Assembly: GCA_020636155.1 (NCBI GenBank)
Contig: JACJYM010000006.1
Span: 112,917-176,916 of the forward strand
From: Lewinellaceae bacterium
GTDB taxonomy: Bacteria > Bacteroidota > Bacteroidia > Chitinophagales > Saprospiraceae
DNA length: 64,000 bases
Direction of reading: 5' to 3'
This document shows positions 45,436 through 54,667 of the stretch, piece after piece (within the stretch, counting starts at the first letter, position 1; each line of letters starts with the position of its first letter). The translations under genes were made by a program, and so were the position numbers. Under the pieces are notes generated by a model. The model saw only the letters and a program-made list of their open reading frames with translations, had not been told where the DNA came from and made no database searches.

Positions 45436-46959
45436 ATGAATGATAAAATAATTATCTTAGATTTTGGCTCTCAATATACCCAGTTGATAGCTAGGAGATT
45501 GCGAGAATTAGGATATTTCTGTGAAATCAAACCTTTCAATATTTCGGTTGATGAAATTCTAACCTACAATGCATTGGTACTTTCTGGTAGTCCATTTTCA
45601 GTCCTGGATGATAACGCTTTGCATTTTGATATCCGGTCAGTTATTGGAAAACTTCCTATTTTAGCAATTTGCTACGGAGCTCAATATATTGCCAATGAAT
45701 TTAGTGGTGAGGTGATAAAATCTGATAAGCGTGAATATGGTAAAGCTGCTTTGATTACAGAAAGAGACATCATATTCGATGACTTAGAAAGCAATCAAGT
45801 ATGGATGTCACATGGAGATAGTATTACGAATATTCCTCAGGGTTATGAAATCATTGCCAGTACGGAGCAGATTCCCGTTGCCGCATTTAAAACTTCATCG
45901 GATAATTCAGTCTATTGTTTTCAATTTCATCCTGAGGTGACACATAGTCTCAGCGGAACGGCCATGTTGCATAATTGGGTTTCAAAAATTGCCAAGTTAA
46001 ATGCCACTTGGACACCGGAATATTATATACACGAAACCGTTGCGAATTTACAAGAGACCATACAAAATGACAAGGTGGTCTTGGGTCTTTCAGGAGGCGT
46101 AGATAGTTCTGTAGCAGCGATGTTATTGAATCAAGCAATCGGACAAAATTTATATTGTATTTTTATCGACAATGGGTTACTACGGCTCAATGAATTTGAA
46201 GAAGTGCTGGCATCTTACCAATCTCTGGGTCTCAACATTAAGGGAGTCGATGCAAGTCAAGAATTTTTAGATGCACTGAAGGGTGTGTCAGATCCTGAAA
46301 AAAAGCGAAAAATCATAGGTAAGGTTTTTATAGATGTCTTTGAACGAGAATCAAAAAAATTGGACAATGTAAAGTGGTTGGCTCAAGGTACGATTTATCC
46401 TGATGTGATAGAGTCAGTAAGTGTTCATGGGCCTTCTGTCACCATTAAGAGTCACCATAATGTCGGGGGATTACCCGAAAAGCTTCACCTAAAAATAGTC
46501 GAGCCATTGAGAATGCTCTTTAAGGATGAAGTGAGAAAGGTAGGCAGAGAACTTGGATTGCCTGAGCATTTGATCAGTCGTCACCCATTTCCGGGTCCGG
46601 GATTGGCCATTCGATTATTAGGCGATATTGATGAAGATAAATTGAATTTATTGAAAAGGGCAGACCATATTTTTATTAAAAATTTGAGAAACTCAGGATA
46701 CTATGACCGAGTGTGGCAAGCTGGGGCTATCTTGCTGCCGATTAAGTCGGTAGGTGTCATGGGAGACGAAAGGACATACGAATTTACGGTGGCTTTGCGT
46801 TGTGTAAATTCAGTGGATGGAATGACTGCAGAGTGGAGTGAATTACCTCATGACTTACTTGCAAAAATTTCAAATGAAATAATAAACACGGTCAAAGGTA
46901 TAAATAGGGTCGTTTATGATATTAGCACAAAACCACCCGCCACCATTGAGTGGGAATAA
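45436..46959 (+). CDS. guaA: GMP synthase (glutamine-hydrolysing)
   Basis: A 507-residue enzyme that converts XMP to GMP. The amidotransferase half has 'IILDFGSQYTQLIARRLREL', the nucleophile cysteine in 'ILAICYGAQYIAN' (Cys79) and 'FQFHPEVTHS'. The ATP-pyrophosphatase half has the PP-loop 'VLGLSGGVDSSVAAMLL'. The C-terminal dimerisation domain has 'RHPFPGPGLAIRLLG' and ends 'STKPPATIEWE'. Complete and normal length. The ATG is only 4 bases after a strong -7 element, so the start is constrained by the family sequence beginning at residue 5. Confidence 0.98.
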   Translation: MNDKIIILDFGSQYTQLIARRLRELGYFCEIKPFNISVDEILTYNALVLSGSPFSVLDDNALHFDIRSVIGKLPILAICYGAQYIANEFSGEVIKSDKREYGKAALITERDIIFDDLESNQVWMSHGDSITNIPQGYEIIASTEQIPVAAFKTSSDNSVYCFQFHPEVTHSLSGTAMLHNWVSKIAKLNATWTPEYYIHETVANLQETIQNDKVVLGLSGGVDSSVAAMLLNQAIGQNLYCIFIDNGLLRLNEFEEVLASYQSLGLNIKGVDASQEFLDALKGVSDPEKKRKIIGKVFIDVFERESKKLDNVKWLAQGTIYPDVIESVSVHGPSVTIKSHHNVGGLPEKLHLKIVEPLRMLFKDEVRKVGRELGLPEHLISRHPFPGPGLAIRLLGDIDEDKLNLLKRADHIFIKNLRNSGYYDRVWQAGAILLPIKSVGVMGDERTYEFTVALRCVNSVDGMTAEWSELPHDLLAKISNEIINTVKGINRVVYDISTKPPATIEWE

Positions 46960-46989
46960 TTAATAAATTTTAAAAATATATATAATTTA

Positions 46990-48351
46990 ATGATTCAAAG
47001 TATCAAGATTAGTCGCTTTTTGACTCTGACTACACTACTTGTCAGCACAGTAATGTTATCTTCTTGTGGATCTTCTAAAGAAATAACTCGTACTCGGCAC
47101 ACACCGAGCACAAGTACGGAGAATAAAAAACCAGATACACAAAAACCTAAGAAAGTAGAAGTGGTAGAAGTGGATGAAAAAGAATATCCACCTATTAAGT
47201 CACCGACAGGTATAAAGGATGTTAGCAATAATCTCGTTTCGGAAAAGAAAGATTTATATAGGGTGAAAATCATAATGCCAATTACCTCGAGCAGCCACTC
47301 GACATCGAATGCTTTGGATGATGAGTTTGTTCAATATTATGCGGGCATGAGGATGGCACTTGAAGAAGCCCAAAGAAATAATTTGAATTTAGTGGCGGAC
47401 ATCGTGGACATTGGTTCTCAAAACGTGGACCAAATCATCAAAAACGAATTGTCGAATAACATAGATTTGGTAGTAGGACCATATTCAAAAAATGATGTTG
47501 AAAAATTGGAAACTTATTGCAAAAAAAATCAAATTTCGTTCATATCTCCGTGGCGTACAAGTTCAAAAATTGCGGAGAAGGATCCTTATTATATGCAGAT
47601 CCAACCGAACATTAAGGAGAGATATTATAAAATGATTAATCATATTGCAAATAATTACAATCCTGATGAAGTAGTCATTGTCAGTAGAGATACTATTGCA
47701 GATAAAAATTTGCTTCACTATTTGGATGAAATTTCGAAATCCAATTTTAAAACGAAGGGAGAACAATCGATACAAAAATTTCAGGTAAACAAGGACACTT
47801 TATCTCAGGGATTGTTTGCTTTTGAGGACTTATTCGAAAAGGGAAAGAAGGTTTTTGTATTTCCACAATATAAATTTGAAGATGAAGATTTCCTTTATAA
47901 TTCTATGCGTAGAATGGCGGTAGAAAAACAAAACAATACGGTCAAGGTGTATGGATTACCAATATTGAAAGATTCTGAAAAAATAAGTTATGATTATTAT
48001 AGTGCATTGAATATGCATATCGTAGTGTCGGAATTTGTAGATCAAGACAATCCGGAAGTAGTCGATTTTAGGAGACGATTTTTTAATGAATACGGAGCCA
48101 TTGCCAATAGCGATGCCATGGAAGGCTATGATCTTATGGGGTATGTAATTTTGGGATTGGAGAGATATGGCAAAAATTTCCAATTTAGCATTGAAGATAA
48201 AGTTTATAACGGAATTCAGACTAAGATTAAATTAATGAAAAGATACAATGACGATGAGGTTAATGAAGATTATGAAAATTTTGATTATTACGAAAACGGA
48301 CACTTGGATATCATCTCGTTTATTGATGGGAAGTTCCGTATCATAGATTAA
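46990..48351 (+). CDS. Lipoprotein with a periplasmic-binding-protein type 1 fold
   Basis: A 453-residue lipoprotein with lipobox 'VMLSSCGSS' (Cys26). A Thr/Lys-rich spacer (~30-85) is followed by a PBP1/Leu-Ile-Val-receptor-like domain: 'VKIIMPIT', 'YYAGMRMALEEAQRNNLNLV', 'DLVVGPYSKNDVEKLETYCK', 'ISFISPWRTSS' and later 'FRRRFFNEYG', 'SDAMEGYDLMGYVILGLE'. It could be a solute receptor, but no permease genes are nearby. The fold also matches LpoA/LppC-type envelope regulators, which are anchored the same way. Function open. Between guaA (30 bases) and the TrmH gene (1-base overlap). Confidence 0.8.
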   Translation: MIQSIKISRFLTLTTLLVSTVMLSSCGSSKEITRTRHTPSTSTENKKPDTQKPKKVEVVEVDEKEYPPIKSPTGIKDVSNNLVSEKKDLYRVKIIMPITSSSHSTSNALDDEFVQYYAGMRMALEEAQRNNLNLVADIVDIGSQNVDQIIKNELSNNIDLVVGPYSKNDVEKLETYCKKNQISFISPWRTSSKIAEKDPYYMQIQPNIKERYYKMINHIANNYNPDEVVIVSRDTIADKNLLHYLDEISKSNFKTKGEQSIQKFQVNKDTLSQGLFAFEDLFEKGKKVFVFPQYKFEDEDFLYNSMRRMAVEKQNNTVKVYGLPILKDSEKISYDYYSALNMHIVVSEFVDQDNPEVVDFRRRFFNEYGAIANSDAMEGYDLMGYVILGLERYGKNFQFSIEDKVYNGIQTKIKLMKRYNDDEVNEDYENFDYYENGHLDIISFIDGKFRIID

Positions 48352-48989
48352 TGCATTACGTAAAAGATAAAAGATACAATAGGATATTGGATGTCGTATT
48401 GAAACGGCAGCTCGACTTAACCGTCGTACTCGAAAATGTGCATGACCCCCATAATATTGGAGCTGTAATGCGGACCTGCGATTCAGTCGGTGTCGGTGAG
48501 ATTTACCTCATAATTACGGATACTGATATCGGTGAGGAAAACATCGTTGCGGGCAAAAATAGTAGTAGTGGGTCAAGGAAATGGATAAAGATTCATCAAT
48601 TTTCTGAGGTCGAGACTGCCATAAAACATATTAGAAAAAAATACCAGTTTCTTTATGGCACACATCTATCTGAGGACTCCGAGTCCCTATTCGAAATGAA
48701 TTTATCTGATTCTGTAGCCTTGGTATTTGGAAATGAAAGAAGGGGCATAAGTAATGAATTGCAACAATGCCTAGACGGCAACTTCTTGATTCCTGATTAT
48801 GGTTTTGTGCAGAGTCTAAATATTTCTGTAGCTTGTGCGGTGAGTTTGCATGAAGCTTCTCGTCAAAGGCAACTTAAAGGAAAATATAAAAACTTGCTAA
48901 CTTCTCGCAGAAAAGTCATCCTTGACGAATACCTAAAAATTTCTCGACCCATGTATGATCAAAAGTTGATAAAAAATAGATTGAGTTAA
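48351..48989 (+). CDS. trmH: TrmH/SpoU-family RNA 2'-O-methyltransferase
   Basis: A 212-residue SPOUT enzyme. Motif 1 is 'VLENVHDPHNIGAVMRTCDS', motif 2 'VALVFGNERRGISNEL' and motif 3 'FVQSLNISVACAVSLHEASR', all in the C-terminal knot. The tail ('RQRQLKGKYKNLLTSRRKVI') and length fit TrmH, which methylates G18 of tRNAs, better than RlmB. The gene overlaps its neighbour by 1 base (TAATG), so it is co-translated with the lipoprotein. Confidence 0.88.
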   Translation: MHYVKDKRYNRILDVVLKRQLDLTVVLENVHDPHNIGAVMRTCDSVGVGEIYLIITDTDIGEENIVAGKNSSSGSRKWIKIHQFSEVETAIKHIRKKYQFLYGTHLSEDSESLFEMNLSDSVALVFGNERRGISNELQQCLDGNFLIPDYGFVQSLNISVACAVSLHEASRQRQLKGKYKNLLTSRRKVILDEYLKISRPMYDQKLIKNRLS

Positions 48990-49041
48990 CCGCCCTGACA
49001 ATTAAAATATATTCCCCCTCATTTCACTTGAAAATAATGTT

Positions 49042-49049
49042 TAAATTTG
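49042..49049 (+). promoter_or_regulatory. Putative -7 element of the second TonB-receptor gene
   Basis: TAAATTTG fits TAnnTTTG, 31 bases before the ATG at 49080. No clear TTTG is found at the expected distance upstream. Confidence 0.4.
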
Positions 49050-49079
49050 CCCTGCTTTATTAAAAATTAGAATTCACAC

Positions 49080-51362
49080 ATGAGTATTAAGAAGTATTTT
49101 GCGATCCTTGCCTTCTCTTTTGTATCATTTATGGTGATGGCTCAGACCGGAACCATTAGAGGAAATGTCTATGATGCAGATACAGGAGAACCGATCATTT
49201 ATTGTGACATTCAGCTCAAAGGAACGAACTATGGTGAGAGTACCGATATCAATGGATTTTTTGTTATGTCCGGGATACCTGCAGGCTCCTATACTATCGT
49301 TATTTCATATCTCGGATATGAGACTTTGGAGCAAAATATAGAGCTTAAAAGTGGAGGAGTAAATTTCAAAAACTATACACTTCATTCCGGTGCATTTAAT
49401 TTAGGTGAAGTGAATATTTCCGCACAAAGAGATCAGGCAAGAAATGAAGTAAGGGTGTCGCAAATATCAGTCAAAGCTAGGGAAATCAAGGCCTTGCCCT
49501 CAGTAGGAGGAGAAGCCGACATCGCACAATACTTACAAGTTTTACCCGGAATCGTCAGCACAGGGGATCAAGGAGGTCAGTTGTACATACGCGGTGGAGC
49601 ACCTGTGCAGAATAAGATCTTATTGGATGGACTTAATATCTACAATCCATTTCATAGTTTGGGATTTTTCTCGGTTTTTGAAACTGAATTAATAAAAAAT
49701 GTGGATGTCTTTACGGCAGGATTCAATGCAAAATACGGTGGAAGAACTAGTGCCATTATCGATATTTCAACCCGTGAAGGAAATAAAACCCATACTGGTG
49801 GTCAAGTGTCGATTTCACCATTTGCGGCTAAAGTTTTATTAGAAGGTCCCATAAGCAAGTTTAAAGAGGGCGGGGGTAGTACCTCATACGTCATCACTGG
49901 TAAAAAAGCCATCTTGCCTTCCACTTCCAAATCACTGTATAAATATGCGTCTGACAATCCAGAAGTTGGCTTGCCCTTTGATTTTCAGGATTTGTATGGA
50001 AAAGTATCTTTTGTAGGAGGTAATGGAACAAGGTTTAATTTGTTTGGATTTAATTTTTCCGACAATTATGACAATCCCTCTATTGCCAATATAAAATGGA
50101 AAAATTATGGTGCAGGCACCAATTTTAGCATCATTCCGGCATCAAGTTCGATATTGGTAAATGGTTTATTTGGCTATACCAATTATTCGACAGGAATCAT
50201 CGAAGCTGATGAGCCGGCTAGAGAAAGTGACATTAGGGAATTGACGGCTCAGGTTGACTTTACTTTTTTTGGAAAGAATAGTGAATTGAATTATGGAATT
50301 GAAATATTAAGTATCTCCACAGATTTCGATTTTACAAATCCTTATAAAGTGAAGCTTAGCCAAAATCAAAATACAACTGAAATTGGCACTTATGCAAAAT
50401 ATCGACGGATCATTTCTAATCTCGTCATCGAACCCGGTATCAGACTTCAATACTATGCCTCGCCAGCCAAATTCTCATTCGAGCCAAGACTAGGACTAAA
50501 ATATAACGTAACTGATAAGCTAAGATTAAAAGCTGCGGGTGGTTTATACACACAAAATATTCTATCCACAAATAATGATCGAGATGTAGTCAACTTATTT
50601 ACCGGATTTTTAACTGGTCCAGAAGGTATTGTGACCGATTTTGATGGCAATCCTATTGATAATAAATTGATGAAAGCTGGGCATTTAATTGGTGGTATCG
50701 AGTATGACATCACGAATCACCTAACGATCAACGTTGAAAGTTATTACAAAGATTTTTCTCAGATAGTGGTGGTAAATAGAAATAAAACCAGCTTAACTGA
50801 TGCTGATTTTACGACAGAAACAGGGAAAGCGTATGGGATTGATTTTAATTTTAAATACGATTTTAATAAATTGTACCTCTGGGGGACCTATTCTTATGGG
50901 CATGTCAATAGATTTGATGGAGAGCAGGAATACCCGACCGTATTTGATAGAAGACATAATGTAAATCTACTTGCAAGTTATAATTTGTCTAAAAATGGAG
51001 ATTTTTCCGTTAGTGCTAGATGGAATATGGGATCAGGATTTCCATTTACTAAAAGTCAAGGATTCTATGATAATATCAACTATTTACAAGGTATTGGTAC
51101 GGACTATACTACAGAAAATCCTGACAATGTCGGTATTATTTATTCTGACATTAGAAATGGCGGAAGATTGCCATATTATCATCGGTTAGACTTATCAATT
51201 CAAAAGACATTTGAAATTTCCAAATACGTTTCTACGGAAATAACTGCTTCGGTCACAAATGCTTATGACCGTGCAAATATTTTTTATTTTGATAGAATTA
51301 GGTATAATAGGGTTGACCAGTTGCCAATACTGCCGAGTCTCAATGTGAAATTTAATTTTTAA
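49080..51362 (+). CDS. TonB-dependent receptor with carboxypeptidase-regulatory-like domain
   Basis: A 760-residue outer-membrane transporter. Signal peptide 1-21 ('FAILAFSFVSFMVMAQ'). Residues ~24-110 are a CarboxypepD_reg-like beta-sandwich ('GTIRGNVYDADTGEPIIYCD' and 'IPAGSYTIVISYLGYE'). The plug at ~115-230 has 'LPSVGGEADIAQYLQVLPGI', 'GDQGGQLYIRGGAPVQNKIL' and 'NVDVFTAGFNAKYGGRTS'. The barrel ends with 'LPILPSLNVKFNF', a terminal Phe as needed for membrane insertion. The ligand is unknown, and no SusD-like partner follows, so this is not a SusCD pair. It is in front of rpoD with a 62-base gap. Confidence 0.93.
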   Translation: MSIKKYFAILAFSFVSFMVMAQTGTIRGNVYDADTGEPIIYCDIQLKGTNYGESTDINGFFVMSGIPAGSYTIVISYLGYETLEQNIELKSGGVNFKNYTLHSGAFNLGEVNISAQRDQARNEVRVSQISVKAREIKALPSVGGEADIAQYLQVLPGIVSTGDQGGQLYIRGGAPVQNKILLDGLNIYNPFHSLGFFSVFETELIKNVDVFTAGFNAKYGGRTSAIIDISTREGNKTHTGGQVSISPFAAKVLLEGPISKFKEGGGSTSYVITGKKAILPSTSKSLYKYASDNPEVGLPFDFQDLYGKVSFVGGNGTRFNLFGFNFSDNYDNPSIANIKWKNYGAGTNFSIIPASSSILVNGLFGYTNYSTGIIEADEPARESDIRELTAQVDFTFFGKNSELNYGIEILSISTDFDFTNPYKVKLSQNQNTTEIGTYAKYRRIISNLVIEPGIRLQYYASPAKFSFEPRLGLKYNVTDKLRLKAAGGLYTQNILSTNNDRDVVNLFTGFLTGPEGIVTDFDGNPIDNKLMKAGHLIGGIEYDITNHLTINVESYYKDFSQIVVVNRNKTSLTDADFTTETGKAYGIDFNFKYDFNKLYLWGTYSYGHVNRFDGEQEYPTVFDRRHNVNLLASYNLSKNGDFSVSARWNMGSGFPFTKSQGFYDNINYLQGIGTDYTTENPDNVGIIYSDIRNGGRLPYYHRLDLSIQKTFEISKYVSTEITASVTNAYDRANIFYFDRIRYNRVDQLPILPSLNVKFNF

Positions 51363-51424
51363 TACATTGAACTTTTAGAGATTATTATTTGTATTCTAGG
51401 TAATACAATTATTTATTCTTTTAC

Positions 51425-52288
51425 ATGCGTCAGTTAAAAATATCAAAATCAATTACCAATAGAGATAGTTACACTATCGACAAATATCTATCCGATATTT
51501 CTAAAATTGATATTCTAACTACGGAAGAAGAAGCAGAACTAGCAAGAAGGATAAAATCAGGCGATGATAATGCACTCTTTAAACTTACTCAAGCGAATTT
51601 GAGGTTTGTTGTTTCTGTTGCCAAGCAATATCAAAACCAAGGATTATCACTTAGTGATCTTATCAATGAGGGTAATGTCGGTCTCATGAAGGCGGCAAAA
51701 CGATTTGATGAAACCAAGGGATTCAAGTTTATTTCTTATGCAGTGTGGTGGATTCGGCAAAGTATTCTTCATGCCATCGTGGAGTATTCTAGAATGGTCA
51801 GATTACCATTTAACAAATTGAATTCATATAACAAAGTGAATGATGCTTATGTAACATTCCTTCAAAAATATGAAAGAGAACCAACTCACGAAGAATTGGC
51901 AGAAATTCTAGAAATGAAGACCAAAGATATTGCTAATATGCTCCGCGGAGGATTAAGACATTTATCTATGGATGCACCGATAGGCGAGGAGGAAGGATCC
52001 ATTAGTATGATTGATCTAATGGCAGATGAAAACTTTAAAAGCCCGGATTTTGAATTATTGGAAGAATCACTTAGGGATGAACTCAAGATGGGGATGAAAT
52101 TGCTTTCACCTAGAGAGCGGGAAATACTTTCTTCATTTTATGGACTAGATGGTGAAAAAGCAAAAAATCTTGACGAAATTGCACATATTTTTGGTTTAAC
52201 AAGAGAACGTGTGAGACAACTGAGAGATAGAGCATTGAGGAGATTAAGAAGAAGCATCAATAAAACCCAACTTATAACATATCTTTAA
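51425..52288 (+). CDS. rpoD: Primary RNA polymerase sigma factor (sigma-A/RpoD, Bacteroidota type)
   Basis: A 287-residue sigma factor. It lacks region 1.1, as in the phylum. Region 1.2 is 'YTIDKYLSDISKIDILTTEE'; region 2 has 'LRFVVSVAKQYQNQGLSLSD', 'LINEGNVGLMKAAKRFDETK' and 'FISYAVWWIRQSILHAIVEY'; region 3 'YEREPTHEELAEILEMKTKD'; region 4 'LSPREREILSSFYGLDGEKA' and 'LDEIAHIFGLTRERVRQLRD'. This factor recognises the TAnnTTTG promoters. The start follows a TATTCTTT element by 3 bases, so it too may have a very short leader. Confidence 0.96.
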   Translation: MRQLKISKSITNRDSYTIDKYLSDISKIDILTTEEEAELARRIKSGDDNALFKLTQANLRFVVSVAKQYQNQGLSLSDLINEGNVGLMKAAKRFDETKGFKFISYAVWWIRQSILHAIVEYSRMVRLPFNKLNSYNKVNDAYVTFLQKYEREPTHEELAEILEMKTKDIANMLRGGLRHLSMDAPIGEEEGSISMIDLMADENFKSPDFELLEESLRDELKMGMKLLSPREREILSSFYGLDGEKAKNLDEIAHIFGLTRERVRQLRDRALRRLRRSINKTQLITYL

Positions 52289-52481
52289 GAATTAAAATGT
52301 TAAATAATTATAGTTCTTCTGTAACTTTGATAGGCGAATTATCGTAAACCTTTGGTATTCAAATATTTTATTAAAACTTAAATTAACTTAATGGAACTGA
52401 CTACTTCTTAGATAATTGTTACACCTCTGTGGGATGATTAATCTATGTGGTTGGTTTTTGACAAACAAACAATTTTAACAA

Positions 52482-53186
52482 ATGAAAAATTTACTTTTTA
52501 TTTTTATTGCATTAATCGGTGCCAATTTTAATTCAACAGCACAAAAGGTATTGAGTGAGGGCTATGTCAAAATGGAAATAACAGAAGTGACTTCTGATAA
52601 TCCGCAGATGGCACAAGGTCTAGAAATGATGATTGGAACTCAAACTGAACTTTTCTTTAACAAAGAAAAAAGTGTTAACAAAATGAGCATGATGGGCGGA
52701 ATGGTTGAAAACAATACTTATGTTGATTTTAATACCGACAAGATAAACATTCTGATGAATGCGATGGGTAACAAAATGTGGATTGAAACGAATAAAGACG
52801 AATCATCCTCCGAAGAGCAGAAGAAAATTCAGGAAAATATCAAAGTAGAATACGATAAAGCCGATACGAAAGAGATATTGGGATACAATTGTTTTGCCAT
52901 GAAAATCACAAGTCCAGATATGAAAGATATGGTCGTCACAGGTTATATTACTGATAAAATCATAACTGATGCACAAGTAATTCAAGGTTATGGTGACGTT
53001 GCGATGGAGGGATTTCCACTTGAGTTTACGGTAAAAAATGATATGATGACACTTACGATTTCTAGTGTTGAAATCAAGGATACGGTAGATCCAAAAGAAT
53101 TTAATATGAATACTGAGGGATATACCAAAATGACTATGGAAGAATTCCAAAAAACCATGGGTGGCATGGGTGGATTGGGTTTCTAA
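52482..53186 (+). CDS. Exported DUF4412-like protein
   Basis: A 234-residue protein with a signal peptide (1-20, 'LLFIFIALIGANFNSTA'). The mature part is a beta-rich fold with repeating 'VKMEITEVTSDNPQMAQGL', 'QTELFFNKEKSVNKMSMMGG' and 'KEILGYNCFAMKITSPDMKD' units, consistent with DUF4412/LolA-like proteins, which are thought to bind lipids or fold like LolA. The C-terminus is Met/Gly-rich. No activity known. It precedes a good terminator. Confidence 0.7.
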   Translation: MKNLLFIFIALIGANFNSTAQKVLSEGYVKMEITEVTSDNPQMAQGLEMMIGTQTELFFNKEKSVNKMSMMGGMVENNTYVDFNTDKINILMNAMGNKMWIETNKDESSSEEQKKIQENIKVEYDKADTKEILGYNCFAMKITSPDMKDMVVTGYITDKIITDAQVIQGYGDVAMEGFPLEFTVKNDMMTLTISSVEIKDTVDPKEFNMNTEGYTKMTMEEFQKTMGGMGGLGF

Positions 53187-53210
53187 TCTTTTGTAAAATA
53201 AAGTATTAAG

Positions 53211-53242
53211 AGCCGTGCAAGTCTCCTTGTTACGGCTTTTTT
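53211..53242 (+). terminator. Rho-independent terminator after the DUF4412-like gene
   Basis: Stem AGCCGT/ACGGCT (53211-53216 with 53232-53237), with an inner CAAG/CTTG pair, is followed by a run of T. The stop codon of the convergent DUF4846 gene overlaps the T-run. Confidence 0.88.
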
Positions 53243-54065
53243 ATTTAAATCTCCTAAGTGAATTTTCACTAAAATAATATTCCGGTGTGACTAAATCATC
53301 TACATAGTCACTTTCCATATACCATACAGTTTCATTCTTAGGGTTGTATAAAATTTGGGTCTCTTGAGCGGGCATATAACTTTGTGCTAGCATAATAGCT
53401 TTCTGATTTTGAGAGTCAGTACAAATGTCAACCACAATGACGCAATGTCCCGGAAATCCGCCTATAATGAACACATCTCCAATCTGAATATTTTTGGTGG
53501 AAATTGGCTTGAGCTCTTTTTCTAGACTTGCAGTTCCAGCATAGGTAAATACCACTTCTAAATAGTCCCAAAAACTAGAATAGTTATCGGAATAATCCGC
53601 GGTTTTTTCCCACCAAGTCTTGTTTCCTTTGACTTTTAGGCGATATCCGTTCATCCAATGTGAGTAGTCCATGGTAAAACCATTGGTCAGATTAAATTTT
53701 ATCTCGTCGTATCTTTGATGCGACCACAGATATTCAGCTCTTAACCTGATTACTGCATCAGCACATTGGTGTAGATTGTTATCGCCAATTTTTAAATCGA
53801 CTACCGCCGCATAGACACCATTGTTTTGCTTCGAAGTGCCATTGTAATAGTGGACAAGACTGCCTTCCGCTTTTAATGGTAAGTTTCTTAAGTACTCGCC
53901 AAAGCTATTTGAATTGACAGAAATTCTTTGATAACCCTGTGGTGGACTAAATCGGTCACAAATCGTATTCTGCAAATCAGGATTATGAACAAGGGTATTC
54001 GTTTTGTCAGATGTTAATGATAACCCCAAGAATATCCCTACCAAATAAACAATAGATTTTCGCAT
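53241..54065 (-). CDS. DUF4846-domain protein, exported
   Basis: A 274-residue protein with an N-terminal hydrophobic segment (~5-19) as signal or anchor. It matches DUF4846 throughout: 'GSLVHYYNGTSKQNNGVYAA', 'ADAVIRLRAEYLWSHQRYDE', 'NLTNGFTMDYSHWMNGYRLK', 'IQIGDVFIIGGFPGHCVIVV' and 'MLAQSYMPAQETQIL'. The His in 'FPGHCVIVV' is conserved in the family and suggests an NlpC/P60-like papain fold, though no enzyme activity is proved. Common in Bacteroidota. It is encoded alone between rplS and the DUF4412-like gene. Confidence 0.9.
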   Translation of the reverse strand: MRKSIVYLVGIFLGLSLTSDKTNTLVHNPDLQNTICDRFSPPQGYQRISVNSNSFGEYLRNLPLKAEGSLVHYYNGTSKQNNGVYAAVVDLKIGDNNLHQCADAVIRLRAEYLWSHQRYDEIKFNLTNGFTMDYSHWMNGYRLKVKGNKTWWEKTADYSDNYSSFWDYLEVVFTYAGTASLEKELKPISTKNIQIGDVFIIGGFPGHCVIVVDICTDSQNQKAIMLAQSYMPAQETQILYNPKNETVWYMESDYVDDLVTPEYYFSENSLRRFK

Positions 54066-54213
54066 AAATTTTTCGATTTTAAATTAAAATATACAATTTT
54101 TAAAAATTCTTAAATCATTGAACCATAAACGATTAATCCATTAAATAATATATGTATTCCATTCGGATAATAAATTTTATTTCTAAAAAACTTCTGGATA
54201 TTGAAAAATCATT

Positions 54214-54221
54214 TATCTTTG
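54214..54221 (+). promoter_or_regulatory. Putative -7 element for rplS
   Basis: TATCTTTG matches TAnnTTTG and places the transcript start about 30 bases before the rplS ATG at 54257. It lies inside a longer open frame that begins at 54152, which argues that the longer start is wrong. Confidence 0.55.
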
Positions 54222-54256
54222 CAGCCTATTTTAAAATTGCGTTAAAAAATAAAGTC

Positions 54257-54607
54257 ATGGACTTAATTCAATATGTACATTCTCAACTAACACCAAGTAA
54301 AACTTTTCCTGAGTTTAGATCTGGTGATAATGTAGCGGTGAACTATAAAATTATAGAAGGAGCAAAGGAAAGAATTCAGGTTTTCAAAGGTGATGTTATT
54401 CAAATTAATGGAGAGGGGTCTACAAAGACTTTTACTGTAAGAAAAATGTCAAATGGTGTAGGAGTAGAAAGAATTTTTCCATTCAGTTCACCGAACATTG
54501 ACTCTATCGAAGTGTTAAAACGAGGTAGAGTGAGAAGAGCTAAGTTGTATTACTTAAGAAATCTAGTTGGTAAAAAAGCGAAAATTAGAGAAAAGAAACA
54601 TTTCTAA
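54257..54607 (+). CDS. rplS: 50S ribosomal protein L19
   Basis: A 116-residue ribosomal protein. Start at ATG 54257 ('MDLIQYVHSQLTPSKTFPEF'). Typical L19 parts are 'FRSGDNVAVNYKIIEGAKER', 'QVFKGDVIQINGEGSTKTFT', 'VERIFPFSSPNIDSIEVLKR' and the C-terminus 'VRRAKLYYLRNLVGKKAKIR'. The open frame continues upstream to 54152, but that part is not L19-like and a TATCTTTG promoter element lies within it. L19 sits at the interface with the 30S subunit. It is followed by a bidirectional terminator and seems to stand alone here, without trmD or rpsP nearby. Confidence 0.97.
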   Translation: MDLIQYVHSQLTPSKTFPEFRSGDNVAVNYKIIEGAKERIQVFKGDVIQINGEGSTKTFTVRKMSNGVGVERIFPFSSPNIDSIEVLKRGRVRRAKLYYLRNLVGKKAKIREKKHF

Positions 54608-54631
54608 TTTATTGTTTCATACCGAAAAAAT

Positions 54632-54667
54632 AAAGGCCATTGATTATTTCAGTGGCTTTTTTATTTT
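54632..54667. terminator. Bidirectional Rho-independent terminator
   Basis: A 12-bp stem with two G-U wobbles (54632-54643 with 54649-54660) and a 5-base loop is flanked by T-runs on both strands. It separates convergent rplS and the yifB/comM gene. Confidence 0.88.

Noticed and set aside
54152..54256. A 35-residue N-terminal extension of L19 from ATG 54152
   Set aside because: The extension has no L19 similarity, a -7 element (54214-54221) lies within it, and L19 normally starts at the 'MDLIQYV' segment.
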